A stretch of DNA of 64,000 nt from Kribbella catacumbae DSM 19601. GTDB taxonomy: Bacteria; Actinomycetota; Actinomycetes; Propionibacteriales; Kribbellaceae. The DNA is taken from assembly GCF_000372465.1 (NCBI RefSeq), contig NZ_AQUZ01000036.1, positions 138-64,137 of the forward strand. The letters are read 5' to 3'. The position numbers and the translations under genes were made by a program. This document shows, in pieces, positions 49,804 to 58,992 of the stretch. The stretch's first letter is position 1. Each line of letters starts with the position of its first letter. Under the pieces are notes generated by a model. That model did no database searches. It had not been told where the DNA came from and was given only the letters and a program-made list of their open reading frames with translations.

Positions 49804-50838
49804 ATGGCCGGGGTTGAGCTGCAGGAGTGGACGGTGCAGGCCGCTGCGCAGTACGAGCGGACGCATCAGCAGTACGTCGGCGGCGCGCGGAAGCTGGAAG
49901 CTCTGATCAACGAGCTGATCGGCGAGGAAGAGGGCATCAACTACCTGAGCGCGACGGCCCGGGCCAAGGACCCCGAGTCGTTCCTGGCGAAGGCCTCGAA
50001 ACCGCATCCCGACGACCCGGACCGGCCGAAGTACGACGATCCGCTGAACCAGATCACCGACCTGGTCGCGGCCCGGATCATCACCTTCCTGGTCGAGGCG
50101 GTGGACCGGGTCTGCGAGGTGATCGAGTCGGAGTTCGAGATCGTCGAGCACACCGACATGGGCGCGCACACCCGCGCGCAGGGCGCCTTCGGTTACGCGA
50201 GCAAGCACTACCTGGTCCGGCTGAACTCGCACCGCCGGGAGCTGCCGGAGTACGCCGTACTGAAGAACCTGACGATGGAGATCCAGGTCCGTACCGCGGT
50301 CCAGCACGCGTGGGCCGAGTTCGAGCACGACATCCGGTACAAGCTGGACATCCCGCCGGACCGCAAACCCGAGTTCGACCGGCGGTTCCTGCTCGCGGCG
50401 GCGCTGATGGAACTCGCGGACAACGAGTTCGCCGAGATCGACAAGCTGTACCGCGAACTCGCAGCGGCCGAGCCGGACGCGGCGCCGATGGATCTGACCA
50501 CGGGGACGCTGACCACCTATCTGACCAGGCGGTACCCCGACGCGCCGCACGCCAAGACGAACCATTACGCCTGGATCCTCGGCATCCTCGCCCAGCTCGG
50601 CGTGACCACCGAGGAGCAGCTGACCGAGTTGCTGCAAGGCACCGACAGTCAGGCCGTGCAGGCGGCGATGACGCATCGCTTCCCGGCCGGTACGGTCCGG
50701 CGGCTCGACGACGACCTGCTCGCGGCGAAGGGTTCGGAGTACGTGGATCTCTTCCCCGCGGAGGAGCGCCGGCAGAAGATCCTCCGCGGGCGGCTGAAGG
50801 CTCTGGCCCGCGCAGGACTGATCGAGACTCCCACCTGA
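49804..50838 (+). CDS. RelA/SpoT-domain (small alarmone synthetase-like) protein
   Basis: 344 residues. The synthetase-type domain (about 50-195) has QITDLVAARIITFLVEAVDRV, GYASKHYLVRLN and MEIQVRTAVQHAWAEFEHDIRYK. These correspond to the GTP/ATP-binding conserved blocks. There is no HD hydrolase or ACT/TGS domain. Residues 200-344 are a helical extension I do not recognise. Such short proteins make (p)ppGpp-like alarmones, or in toxic forms modify tRNA or ATP. The divergent AAA ATPase gene and the shared operators suggest a two-gene module. Confidence 0.8.
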   Translation: MAGVELQEWTVQAAAQYERTHQQYVGGARKLEALINELIGEEEGINYLSATARAKDPESFLAKASKPHPDDPDRPKYDDPLNQITDLVAARIITFLVEAVDRVCEVIESEFEIVEHTDMGAHTRAQGAFGYASKHYLVRLNSHRRELPEYAVLKNLTMEIQVRTAVQHAWAEFEHDIRYKLDIPPDRKPEFDRRFLLAAALMELADNEFAEIDKLYRELAAAEPDAAPMDLTTGTLTTYLTRRYPDAPHAKTNHYAWILGILAQLGVTTEEQLTELLQGTDSQAVQAAMTHRFPAGTVRRLDDDLLAAKGSEYVDLFPAEERRQKILRGRLKALARAGLIETPT

Positions 50839-50927
50839 TCATTCGCCCCCTTTTCACCCTCCTTGCGGGCTGTCCGATGCTGCGGGCAGGGCGGAGAGGG
50901 TGAAAAGGGGGCGAATGATCAGGTGGG
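50830..50927. repeat. Perfect 32-bp inverted repeat spanning two convergent stop codons
   Basis: Left arm 50830-50861 and right arm 50896-50927 are exact complements over 32 bp, separated by 34 bases. The arms contain the stop codons of both flanking genes, each as ACC-TGA. The hairpin includes runs of C/G5 next to A/T4. It may be a bidirectional terminator or an mRNA-protecting hairpin, but it is far longer than a usual terminator. Confidence 0.8.
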
Positions 50928-51893
50928 TGGCCGCTGACGCAGTAGTGCCGCTCCGAGCGGAGTCAGCACGTGCAGCACCTTCTGGGCGCGATGCGTCGCG
51001 ATCAGCCCGCTGTCGCGGAGCACGGTGAGGTGGTGACTGGCGGTCGGAGCCCCGATCCCGACCTGTTGCGCGATCTCGCCGGTAGTCAGTCCAGCACTCG
51101 TCGCGCGGAGTACAGCGGCCCTGGTACTGCCTAGCAAAGCCGCTGCCGGGACCTTGCCGGGGTTGCCGCGGTCCAGCTCACGCAGTACGGGATAGATCAG
51201 TACCGGCGGCGACAGTTGAGTGTCGGCCAGCGTGACGGCGTTGTGCCAGCAGAAGTACGACGGCGTCAGCAGCAGCCCGCGACCGTCCAGCCGGATGGTC
51301 CGGCTGATCGGGTATCGGACCTCGAGTACCGGCGGTCGCCAGCGCATCAGCGGCTGGAAGCTTCTCAGCAACCTGTCGACACCACCCCGCGCCAACGCTC
51401 TGGTCCGAGCCGCCCGGTCGCTGTCGAGCTCCTTCTCGATCAGGTCGTGGTGCGGTTCGATCACCTTCTGGTGGTAGGTCCGCAAAGCGATCCCGAGGTC
51501 GGCCCGCAGATCGCCGTCAGCGAGCCGGGGCGCCCAGGAAGGCGCTTGGTGAACTAGTGCGAGCGTCTTCAGTTCGCTGGCGACTTGCTCAGCCGGGGTC
51601 GCGAGGACGGCGTCGATGCCCGCCTCCAGGCCGTCGAGCGAGGCGGGCGGCGTGAGGAAGTCGGGGAAATACGCCGCCCGCGGCAACAGTGGCAGCAGCA
51701 ACGAGGTGACCATCTTCCGCAGTACCGGCTCGGTCAGCGTCTCGGCCGCGGCGCGGTACCAGGGCGCGTAGGCCCACCGGCCCCGCCGGGTCTGCAGCCG
51801 GTCGAGGCTGTTCGCGATCTCCCAGAGCGGGTCGGCCGTGGACGCGACGCGGACCTGGGAGAGGTCGTCTTCAGTGAAGATCACCCGCAGCAT
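50919..51893 (-). CDS. DUF5937/ArsR-type winged-helix regulator
   Basis: 324 residues. The N-terminal 230 residues form the actinobacterial DUF5937 domain, with ADPLWEIANSLDRLQTRRG near the start and RGLLLTPSYFCWHN. The C-terminal about 85 residues are an ArsR-like winged helix with STRAAVLRATSAGLTTGEIAQQVGIGAPTASHHLTVLRDSGLI in continuous helices. No metal-binding Cys pair is evident. GGGGGCGAG precedes the ATG. It could govern the MFS exporter gene just upstream on the same strand or its own gene. The target is unknown. Confidence 0.82.
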   Translation of the reverse strand: MLRVIFTEDDLSQVRVASTADPLWEIANSLDRLQTRRGRWAYAPWYRAAAETLTEPVLRKMVTSLLLPLLPRAAYFPDFLTPPASLDGLEAGIDAVLATPAEQVASELKTLALVHQAPSWAPRLADGDLRADLGIALRTYHQKVIEPHHDLIEKELDSDRAARTRALARGGVDRLLRSFQPLMRWRPPVLEVRYPISRTIRLDGRGLLLTPSYFCWHNAVTLADTQLSPPVLIYPVLRELDRGNPGKVPAAALLGSTRAAVLRATSAGLTTGEIAQQVGIGAPTASHHLTVLRDSGLIATHRAQKVLHVLTPLGAALLRQRPPT

Positions 51894-51945
51894 CTCGCCC
51901 CCAGTCGGCTCCGATTACAGATAGAAGGCGAATGGCGACGGTCTG

Positions 51946-53376
51946 TCAAGCAACCTGGGTGGGCGCCTCGATCTCGTTCGCGACCTTGGCCGCCGTACTG
52001 CGCGCCCAGCGGCCGGAGGTGATCAGACCGAAGATGAGCACTAGTACGCCGCAACCCGCGATGATGAACCAGCCGAGCCGGGCCGCCGGGACGAACCCGG
52101 TCTCCAGTGGCCCGGAGAGCCGGGCAGTCAGCACAGCGCCGACGATCGCGACGCCCAGCGAGGCGCCGACCTGACGACTGGTGGAGGCGATCGCCGCGGC
52201 CACCCCGGCCTGCGAGCGGGGCATGCCGGAGACGGCGGCGTTGGTGATCGGTGCGTTGAGCATGCCGAAGCCGAGACCGAAGAGCAGGTAGCCGACGAGC
52301 AGTACCGGGATCGCAGTACTGGCTGTCAGTTGGGACAGCACCAGACCGCTCGCGGTCAGCATTGTGCCCGCGACGACCAGCGGCAGCCTCGGGCCGCGGT
52401 TGCCGACGAGCCAGCCGGACAGCGGCGCGAAGACGACCGTCATCGCGGCCATCGGCAATGTCAGGAGGCCGGCATGCAGTGCCGAGAAACCTCGAACCTC
52501 TTGTAAATAAAGGGAATTCAGGAACAGGAAGCCGGACAGCGCGGCGAACCCGGCGACCGCGATCAGCGTCGCACCGGAGAACGGCGCGCTGCGGAAGAAG
52601 CGCGGATCGAGCAACGGCTGCTCGCGGCGACGCTCATAAAATACCAGTGACACCAGCGAAAGCACCGCGATGACGAAGCAACTGACGATCAACGGCGAAC
52701 CCCAGCCGGCCGACTGCCCCTCGATGATCCCGTAGGTCAACCCGATCAGGAACAGCATCACGAGCACCTGCCCGACCGGATCGAGCCGCCGCGCGACCGC
52801 CGCCCGCGACTCCGGTACGAAGAGCGCGGTCAGCAGTACTGCGACCAGCACGACGGGCACGTTGACCCAGAAGATGAACCGCCAGCCGGCCGAGTCGACC
52901 AGGGCACCACCGACGACCGGGCCGACCGACATGCTCAGCCCGACCACGCCGCCCCATACCCCGATCGCTTGGGCCCGCTCGCGCGGATCCGTGAAGGTGT
53001 TGGTGATGATCGACATCGCCACCGGGTTGAGCATCGAGCCGCCGATCGCCTGCACCATCCGGAACGCGATCAGCAGGTCGACCGTCGGGGCGAACCCGCA
53101 GGCGAGCGAGCCGAGTCCGAACAGCACCAGCCCGGCCTGGAAGGTCCGGCGCCGGCCGATCCGGTCGGCGGTCGAGCCGGAGAGCATCAGCAAGCTGGCG
53201 ATCACCAGTGTGTACGCGTCGATCGTCCACTGCAGCTTCGACACCGAGGCGTTCAGCTCGGACCGGATCGAGGGCAGCGCGAGATTCACCACGGTCGCGT
53301 CGAGCCCGACGATGAACAGGCTCATGCAGCAGATCGCCAGCACCAGCAGCCGACGCCGCCGACTCAGCTCCTGCAC
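51946..53376 (-). CDS. MFS drug exporter, DHA2 (EmrB/QacA) family
   Basis: 476 residues with 14 membrane segments. LDATVVNLALPSI is the DHA2 motif D1 in helix 1, ADRIGRRRTFQAGLV is motif A between helices 2 and 3, and GVVGLSMSVGPVVGGALV is motif C, typical of drug/proton antiporters. The GTG start gives a basic cytosolic N-terminus (MQELSRRRR). It lies on the minus strand next to the DUF5937 regulator and divergent from an ABC exporter pair, together making an efflux-rich locus. Substrates cannot be read from sequence. Confidence 0.9.
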   Translation of the reverse strand: MQELSRRRRLLVLAICCMSLFIVGLDATVVNLALPSIRSELNASVSKLQWTIDAYTLVIASLLMLSGSTADRIGRRRTFQAGLVLFGLGSLACGFAPTVDLLIAFRMVQAIGGSMLNPVAMSIITNTFTDPRERAQAIGVWGGVVGLSMSVGPVVGGALVDSAGWRFIFWVNVPVVLVAVLLTALFVPESRAAVARRLDPVGQVLVMLFLIGLTYGIIEGQSAGWGSPLIVSCFVIAVLSLVSLVFYERRREQPLLDPRFFRSAPFSGATLIAVAGFAALSGFLFLNSLYLQEVRGFSALHAGLLTLPMAAMTVVFAPLSGWLVGNRGPRLPLVVAGTMLTASGLVLSQLTASTAIPVLLVGYLLFGLGFGMLNAPITNAAVSGMPRSQAGVAAAIASTSRQVGASLGVAIVGAVLTARLSGPLETGFVPAARLGWFIIAGCGVLVLIFGLITSGRWARSTAAKVANEIEAPTQVA

Positions 53377-53539
53377 CGGTCTCCCCTCGACAACCCGTTC
53401 AAGACTGTACTACCTGCTCCGCTTCAGCCGCTGCGACCAGCTGCTGAAAAAGCCTTGGCGGAGTGTCGGCGGCCCCACCTAGGCTTGATGCATTCGCCTG
53501 GTCAGGTGTCTCAAAACCAACTAGTTCCTTTGGAACGTC

Positions 53540-55303
53540 ATGTCGCTGCGCCTCATTCCGTTCGCCGACCCAGGTGTGCCAGACACCCGGTCCGGCCTCC
53601 GACTCATTCTCTGGCTCGAACACCAGCAGCTCCGTGGACAGGCCGTAGCGCTCTGCTGGGGCATGCTCTACTTCGGCGGCATCGCGGCCGCCCCCATCGC
53701 CGTCGGGCTGGCCGTCCAAGCGGTGATCGACAAGTCGTGGCCGAAGCTGATCGTGGCCGGCCTCCTGCTACTGGCGATGGGTGCCGCCAAAGCCGGCTCC
53801 GACGCGTTCTTCCACCGCGCCGTCGTCACCAACTGGATCAGTACTGCGTCCCGCCTCCAGCAACTGCTGTCACGCAAGGCGGCTGATCTGGGCTCGATGC
53901 TGACCCGCCGGATCGCCGCCGGCGAGGTCGTCGCCGTGAGCAGCGGTGACGTGGAGAAGATCGGCTGGTTCGTCGAGGTGCTCGGCCGGTTCGCCGCCGC
54001 GCTGCTGACCTGCTTCGCGGTGGTGATCGGGCTGCTCTTCTACGAGCCGCAGCTCGGGCTCGTGGTGCTCATCGCCGTACCGATCCTGGCCTTCTCGATC
54101 GTGCCGCTGATGGGCCCGGCCGAGCGTCGCGCCGATGCCCAGCGGGCCAAGGGCGGCCGCGCCACCGAGCTGGCCGCCGACACCGTCGCCGGTCTGCGCG
54201 TACTGCGTGGCATCGGTGGCGAGCAGCTCTTCCTCGACCGCTACCGCTCGGCCTCCCAGGAGTACCGGGCCAGTGCGGTCCGCAGCGCGCGGATGTGGTC
54301 GCTGATCGCGGCGATCCAGGTGCTGCTGTTCGGGTTGTTCCTGGTCCTGATCGTCTGGATGGGCATCGGCCTGGTCACCGACGGGAAGATCAGCGTCGGC
54401 GAACTCGTGACGACGTACGGGTTCATCACCTTCATGCTCGTGCCGCTGCACACGTTCGAGGAGACGGCGAGCGCGTTCATCTTCTCCAAGGTGTCCGCCC
54501 GGCGCGCTGCCCGCGTGCTGTCGCTGCAGCGGATGGACGACAGCAAGGGGACGGCGGCGGCCGAGGTGCCCGAGGGTGACCTGGTCGACCCGCTGTCCGG
54601 GCTCACTGTGCCCGCCGGGAGCTTCACCGCCGTGGTCTGTGGCAACCCGGATGCGGGTGGCCTGCTTGCGGATCGCCTGGGAGGTCACAGCCCAGAGGCC
54701 AACCCCGAGGACCCGTCTGTCCTGCTGGGTGGAGTTGCGCTGGACGACCTTCCGCTGGACTCGGCACGGACCGCAGTACTCGTGCAGGACAAGGATCCCG
54801 TGCTGTTGTCGGGCACTGTGCGCGAGCTGTTCGACGTACCGGCGAGTGAGGCCGTCTCGATCGAGGCAGCACTCGATGCAGCCCAGTGCGCTGACATCCT
54901 CGACGTACTGCGGCAGTCGCTGCCGGATGGCGGCACGGACGCCACAGCAGCAGTACTGACTGAGCGCGGCCGCTCCCTGTCCGGTGGACAGCGGCAGCGG
55001 GTCGCACTGGCCCGTTCCCTGTACGTCGACCCGGCGGTGCTCGTGCTCGACGAGCCGACGAGTGCCGTGGACGCCCACACGGAGGCGCGGATCGCGGACA
55101 GCCTGCGATTCCTCCGGTCGGGCCGGACCACAGTGGTGTTCACCTCGAGCCCGCTGATGCTGGACCGGGCCGAGCGCGTGGTGTTCGTTCCGGATGGGCA
55201 GGTCGATGCCGTCGGCACCCATCACGAGCTGCTGCACACCAACCCGCGGTACCGCGCGGTCGTCACCCGTGAAGAAGAGCCAACTCTCGAGGAGTCGCTG
55301 TGA
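53540..55303 (+). CDS. Heterodimeric ABC exporter subunit with degenerate Walker A
   Basis: 587 residues. Six membrane helices (about 40-310) are followed by a nucleotide-binding domain. Its Walker A region reads VVCGNPDAGGLLADRL: the GxxGxGK[ST] lysine and Ser/Thr are gone. The signature LSGGQRQRVALARS and the Walker B DEPTSAVDA with its Glu are intact, and the switch His appears absent (VFTSSP). It overlaps the second subunit gene by four bases (ATGs coupled). With that partner it should form an asymmetric type IV exporter, only one of whose two ATP sites hydrolyses. The substrate is unknown. GTTCC-TTT-GGAAC (53524-53536) sits just before the ATG. Confidence 0.85.
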   Translation: MSLRLIPFADPGVPDTRSGLRLILWLEHQQLRGQAVALCWGMLYFGGIAAAPIAVGLAVQAVIDKSWPKLIVAGLLLLAMGAAKAGSDAFFHRAVVTNWISTASRLQQLLSRKAADLGSMLTRRIAAGEVVAVSSGDVEKIGWFVEVLGRFAAALLTCFAVVIGLLFYEPQLGLVVLIAVPILAFSIVPLMGPAERRADAQRAKGGRATELAADTVAGLRVLRGIGGEQLFLDRYRSASQEYRASAVRSARMWSLIAAIQVLLFGLFLVLIVWMGIGLVTDGKISVGELVTTYGFITFMLVPLHTFEETASAFIFSKVSARRAARVLSLQRMDDSKGTAAAEVPEGDLVDPLSGLTVPAGSFTAVVCGNPDAGGLLADRLGGHSPEANPEDPSVLLGGVALDDLPLDSARTAVLVQDKDPVLLSGTVRELFDVPASEAVSIEAALDAAQCADILDVLRQSLPDGGTDATAAVLTERGRSLSGGQRQRVALARSLYVDPAVLVLDEPTSAVDAHTEARIADSLRFLRSGRTTVVFTSSPLMLDRAERVVFVPDGQVDAVGTHHELLHTNPRYRAVVTREEEPTLEESL

Positions 55304-57078
55304 AGCGCCCTGAGTACGACCCGGCAGCCCCGCAGGAAGCGGCTCGCCTGCCGGTGGCCGGCACCGCGACGGTGAAGGCCTATCTGAAGACGCTGTTCCG
55401 TAGGCACCGTCGTGCCTTCGGCTGGCTGACGCTGGTCAACGCGGTGGCGGCTCTGAGCGGCATGGTCGGGCCTTGGCTGCTCGGCAACGTCGTGGAGAAG
55501 CTGTCGGTCGGTGAGACCGATGTCGACCTTCCCTATGTGGTGCTGGGCTTCGTCTGTGCCCTTGCCGTGCAGACGGTGTTCGTGCGGCTCACCCGGCTCC
55601 GCGGCGCAGTACTGGGCGAGGAGATGCTCGCCGACCTGCGTGAGGACTTCCTGGTCCGTGCGGTTGCGCTGCCGCCAGGTGTGCTGGAGCGCGCCGGGAC
55701 CGGCGACCTGCTGTCCCGGATCACCACTGACGTCGACCGCCTCTCGCACGCCATGCGAGACGCAGTACCGCAGCTGACCATCGCAGTGATCTGGGCAGGG
55801 CTGCTGATTGGTGCCCTGATCGTCACTGCGCCGGAGCTGGCCGTGGCTGTGGTGATCGCTGCGCCGATCCTGATCATCGGTGGCCGCTGGTACTTCCGCC
55901 GGGCACCATCGGCGTACCGGTCGGAGGCGGCGGGCTATGCGGCCGTCGCCTCGGCACTGGCCGAGACTGTCGACGCCGGCCGGACTGTCGAGTCGCACCG
56001 GCTCGGCAACCGCCGGATCAAGCGTGGCGACACCCGGATCGGCCAGTGGGTGGCCTGGGAGCGGTACACGCTTTACCTGCGGATGATCCTGTTCCCGGTC
56101 ATCAACATGACCCACACGGTCGCGCTGGCCGCAGTACTGGTCATCGGTGGCGGGCTCGCGATCGAGGGCTGGCTCACTGTCGGCGCACTGACCACGGGTG
56201 CGCTCTACATCCAGATGCTGGTCGAGCCGGTCAACATGATGATCCGCTGGTACGACGAACTGCAGGTTGCCCAGGTCTCCTTGGCCCGGCTGGTCGGCGT
56301 GCGCGAGATCGAAGCGGAGCAGGCCGACCAGCAGGACGAGCCCGAGGGACGCACGGTGCTGGCCGACGAGGTCCGCTTCGGGTATCTGGAAGGCCATGAC
56401 GTGCTGCACGGCGTCACGCTGACCGTCGAGCCCGGTGCGCGGGTTGCGCTGGTAGGCCCTTCTGGAGCAGGGAAATCCACGCTCGGCAGGTTGCTTGCCG
56501 GCATCTACTCGCCACGGCTCGGTGACATCACCCTGGGTGGGGCAGCATTGGACAAGATGTCGGCCGAGCAGGTGCGAAGCCATGTGGCGCTGGTGAACCA
56601 GGAGCACCACGTGTTCGTCGGCAGCGTCCGCGACAACCTACGGCTGGCCAGGCCCGCTGCGGCGGACGCCGAGCTGTGGACTGCGTTGCGGGCGGTGGAT
56701 GCACATGCCTGGGTCGCCGGGTTCGAGCACGGCCTCGACACCGAGGTCGGGTCGGGCGGGGTCTCGTTGACGCCGGCACAGGCTCAGCAGGTCGCGTTGG
56801 CCCGACTGGTCCTGGCCGACCCGCACACGCTGGTCCTGGACGAGGCGACCTCACTGATGGACCCGCGAGCGGCCCGTCACCTGGAGAGGTCACTGGCCGG
56901 AGTACTGGAAGGCAGGACAGTGGTCGCGATCGCCCACCGGCTGCACACTGCGCACGACGCGGATGTGATCGCGGTAGTCGAAGACGGCCGCATCGTCGAA
57001 CTGGGCGGCCACGACGAACTAGTAGGAGCCGAAGGACCCTACGCAGCCCTCTGGCACTCCTGGCACGGCGACCGCTAA
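55300..57078 (+). CDS. Heterodimeric ABC exporter subunit with intact Walker A, degenerate signature
   Basis: 592 residues. The transmembrane domain (about 35-310) precedes an NBD with Walker A VGPSGAGKST, Q-loop LVNQEHHVF, Walker B VLDEATSLMD and H-loop AIAHR. The signature is LTPAQAQQVALA in place of LSGGQ. Joined with its partner's intact LSGGQ it forms one canonical composite site. The other site combines a missing Walker A lysine with this degenerate signature. It is co-translated with the first subunit; a terminator follows 11 bp after the stop. Confidence 0.88.
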   Translation: MKRPEYDPAAPQEAARLPVAGTATVKAYLKTLFRRHRRAFGWLTLVNAVAALSGMVGPWLLGNVVEKLSVGETDVDLPYVVLGFVCALAVQTVFVRLTRLRGAVLGEEMLADLREDFLVRAVALPPGVLERAGTGDLLSRITTDVDRLSHAMRDAVPQLTIAVIWAGLLIGALIVTAPELAVAVVIAAPILIIGGRWYFRRAPSAYRSEAAGYAAVASALAETVDAGRTVESHRLGNRRIKRGDTRIGQWVAWERYTLYLRMILFPVINMTHTVALAAVLVIGGGLAIEGWLTVGALTTGALYIQMLVEPVNMMIRWYDELQVAQVSLARLVGVREIEAEQADQQDEPEGRTVLADEVRFGYLEGHDVLHGVTLTVEPGARVALVGPSGAGKSTLGRLLAGIYSPRLGDITLGGAALDKMSAEQVRSHVALVNQEHHVFVGSVRDNLRLARPAAADAELWTALRAVDAHAWVAGFEHGLDTEVGSGGVSLTPAQAQQVALARLVLADPHTLVLDEATSLMDPRAARHLERSLAGVLEGRTVVAIAHRLHTAHDADVIAVVEDGRIVELGGHDELVGAEGPYAALWHSWHGDR

Positions 57079-57088
57079 ACCAAACGAA

Positions 57089-57121
57089 GAGGGGGCAGGC
57101 AGCCAGCCTGCCCCCTCGGCT
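57089..57121 (+). terminator. Terminator after the ABC exporter pair
   Basis: A 12-bp perfect stem (57089-57100 with 57106-57117) and 5-base loop lie just after the second ABC gene. A short T run follows. Confidence 0.75.
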
Positions 57122-57186
57122 ACTTTGCATGGAGTTGCAATGGACAGTGGGTAGTTGGGCTGGATCTGCGTGTGAGGATTGGTCTT

Positions 57187-58992
57187 GTGCTGACGACACT
57201 GCTTTCGCTGCCCACCGTGATGGCTTTCGATGTCGATCCAGCGGGCCGCCTGCTCGTCGGGTACGACGGCAGCGGGATCCGCCAGATCCATTTGGTGGAG
57301 GCGGATGGGAGTTGGCGGGCGCTGACGGCACTGGGCGACACGGCCCGGTCGGCGCGGTTCGTGCCGGAGAGTCGCCGGGTGGTTGTCGAGCACGACTCGG
57401 GTGGCGATGAGCGGGGCCAGCTCTCCGTGCTTGACCTCGACGACACCAGTGGGCCGGGTGGACTCCCTGTGCTCGCTCCACTCGTGCATGACCTGGCCTA
57501 CTTCCATCACCTCGTGGATGCCAAGCCAGGAAGGGTTTTCTTCACCACCAATCGCCGCAACCAGGTCGACTTCGACCTGGTCATGCTGGATCTGGCCAGT
57601 GGCACCGAGACAGTCCTGTACGACGGCGGCGGCTACCTGGGCTCGGCGCATGTGTCGCCGGACGAGCGCTGGGTGGCCATCACGCTGGCCGGCGGCCCTG
57701 GCAACTCGGTGCAGCTGTTGCTGGTCGACGTCGCCGCCCGAGCCGTCACGGAGCTCACGGCGCACGACGACCCGACGTACCAGGAAGGGCCTTCGTGGTT
57801 GCCTGACTCCTCCGGGTTCGTGGTCGCCAGTGACGAGGGACGCGAGCGGCTGGCCCTACGCCGCTACGACGTCGGTACTGCGGCCTGGAGCGATCTCCTG
57901 GTCGACGACAAGCACGACCTGGCCGGCTGGGTCTGCCCGGACGGCGAGCACCTGCTGGTGGGGACTACCGATGACGGTGTCGTCACCATGGCGCTGCACA
58001 AGCTGGCGGACACCTCGTTCGTCGCGGACCTCGAACTGCCGACCGGTGGGTGCGCGGCGCGGCTGATCATGGCGCCGGATCCGCTGTGGTCGTTCGACGG
58101 CAGCTACGCGTTGCTCAACCACAGCTCGCCGGTGAACCCACTGTCGGTGTTCCGGTACACGCGGGCGACCGGCGAGGTCGTCGCGATCCAGAGCCCGGCC
58201 GGTCCTGAGCTGCCGGACGGTCTCACGCATCCCGAGAGCCACCGGGTCACCTCCTTCGACGGTGAACAGATCCCGGTGTTCGTGTACCGACCGATCGGTG
58301 GCGCCGCCAGCAGTGGCTCAGCCGTCGTCTGGGTGCACGGCGGCCCCGAGCTGATGGCGATGCGCGTCTGGAACCCGATAGTCACCGCGCTGGCCGCGGA
58401 GGGCCACACGGTGATCGTGCCGAACGTGCGCGGCTCAGCGGCGTACGGGAAACGCTGGTACACCCTGGACGACAAGGAACTGCGGCTCGACTCCGTGCGG
58501 GACCTTGCGGCGATCCACGACTGGCTGCCGTCGATCGCTGTCGATCCCAAGCGCACAGCGCTATGGGGCGGCTCGTACGGCGGCTACATGGTGCTCGCTG
58601 GCCTCGCCTTCCAGCCAGAGCGCTGGGCGGCCGGTGTGGACGTCGTCGGGATCGCTTCGCTCGTGACGTTCCTCGAGAACACCTCGGCGTACCGGCGGGT
58701 GGCGCGGGAGCGGGAGTACGGCGTACTGGCGGAGGACCGTGACTTCCTGGAGGAGGCGAGCCCGTTGAACCGTGTGGACGACATCCGGGCGCCGCTGTTC
58801 GTCATCCACGGCGCGAACGATCCGCGGGTGCCGCTGTCGGAGGCGGAGCAGATCGTCGATGCGCTCACCAACCGGGACGTGCCGTGTCAGCTGCTGGTCT
58901 ACCCCGACGAGGGCCATGGCCTGCAGAAGCGCTCGAACCGGCTGGACGCCTACCCGCAGGCTTTCGCCTTCCTACGGGAGCACCTCAGCTGA
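57187..58992 (+). CDS. S9-family prolyl-oligopeptidase-like serine peptidase
   Basis: 601 residues from GTG 57187 (AGGA eight bases upstream); a GTG at 57172 would add five residues. Residues about 1-340 form a beta-propeller with DPP-like repeats such as HVSPDERWVAITLA and WLPDSSGFVVASDEGRE. The C-terminal alpha/beta hydrolase has the nucleophile in ALWGGSYGGYM, Asp in HGANDPRVPLSE and His in YPDEGHGL. It cleaves short peptides after Pro or acts as an acylaminoacyl-peptidase in the cytosol. No signal peptide is present. Its stop overlaps the stop of the convergent S66 gene by eight bases. Confidence 0.88.
   Translation: MLTTLLSLPTVMAFDVDPAGRLLVGYDGSGIRQIHLVEADGSWRALTALGDTARSARFVPESRRVVVEHDSGGDERGQLSVLDLDDTSGPGGLPVLAPLVHDLAYFHHLVDAKPGRVFFTTNRRNQVDFDLVMLDLASGTETVLYDGGGYLGSAHVSPDERWVAITLAGGPGNSVQLLLVDVAARAVTELTAHDDPTYQEGPSWLPDSSGFVVASDEGRERLALRRYDVGTAAWSDLLVDDKHDLAGWVCPDGEHLLVGTTDDGVVTMALHKLADTSFVADLELPTGGCAARLIMAPDPLWSFDGSYALLNHSSPVNPLSVFRYTRATGEVVAIQSPAGPELPDGLTHPESHRVTSFDGEQIPVFVYRPIGGAASSGSAVVWVHGGPELMAMRVWNPIVTALAAEGHTVIVPNVRGSAAYGKRWYTLDDKELRLDSVRDLAAIHDWLPSIAVDPKRTALWGGSYGGYMVLAGLAFQPERWAAGVDVVGIASLVTFLENTSAYRRVAREREYGVLAEDRDFLEEASPLNRVDDIRAPLFVIHGANDPRVPLSEAEQIVDALTNRDVPCQLLVYPDEGHGLQKRSNRLDAYPQAFAFLREHLS

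Noticed and set aside
53870..55237. 455-codon minus-strand ORF
   Set aside because: Antisense to the ABC exporter subunit whose frame carries LSGGQ and Walker B.
51946..57078. Antibiotic biosynthesis cluster
   Set aside because: Two exporters and a regulator are adjacent, but there is no biosynthetic enzyme such as a PKS, NRPS or lanthipeptide synthetase.
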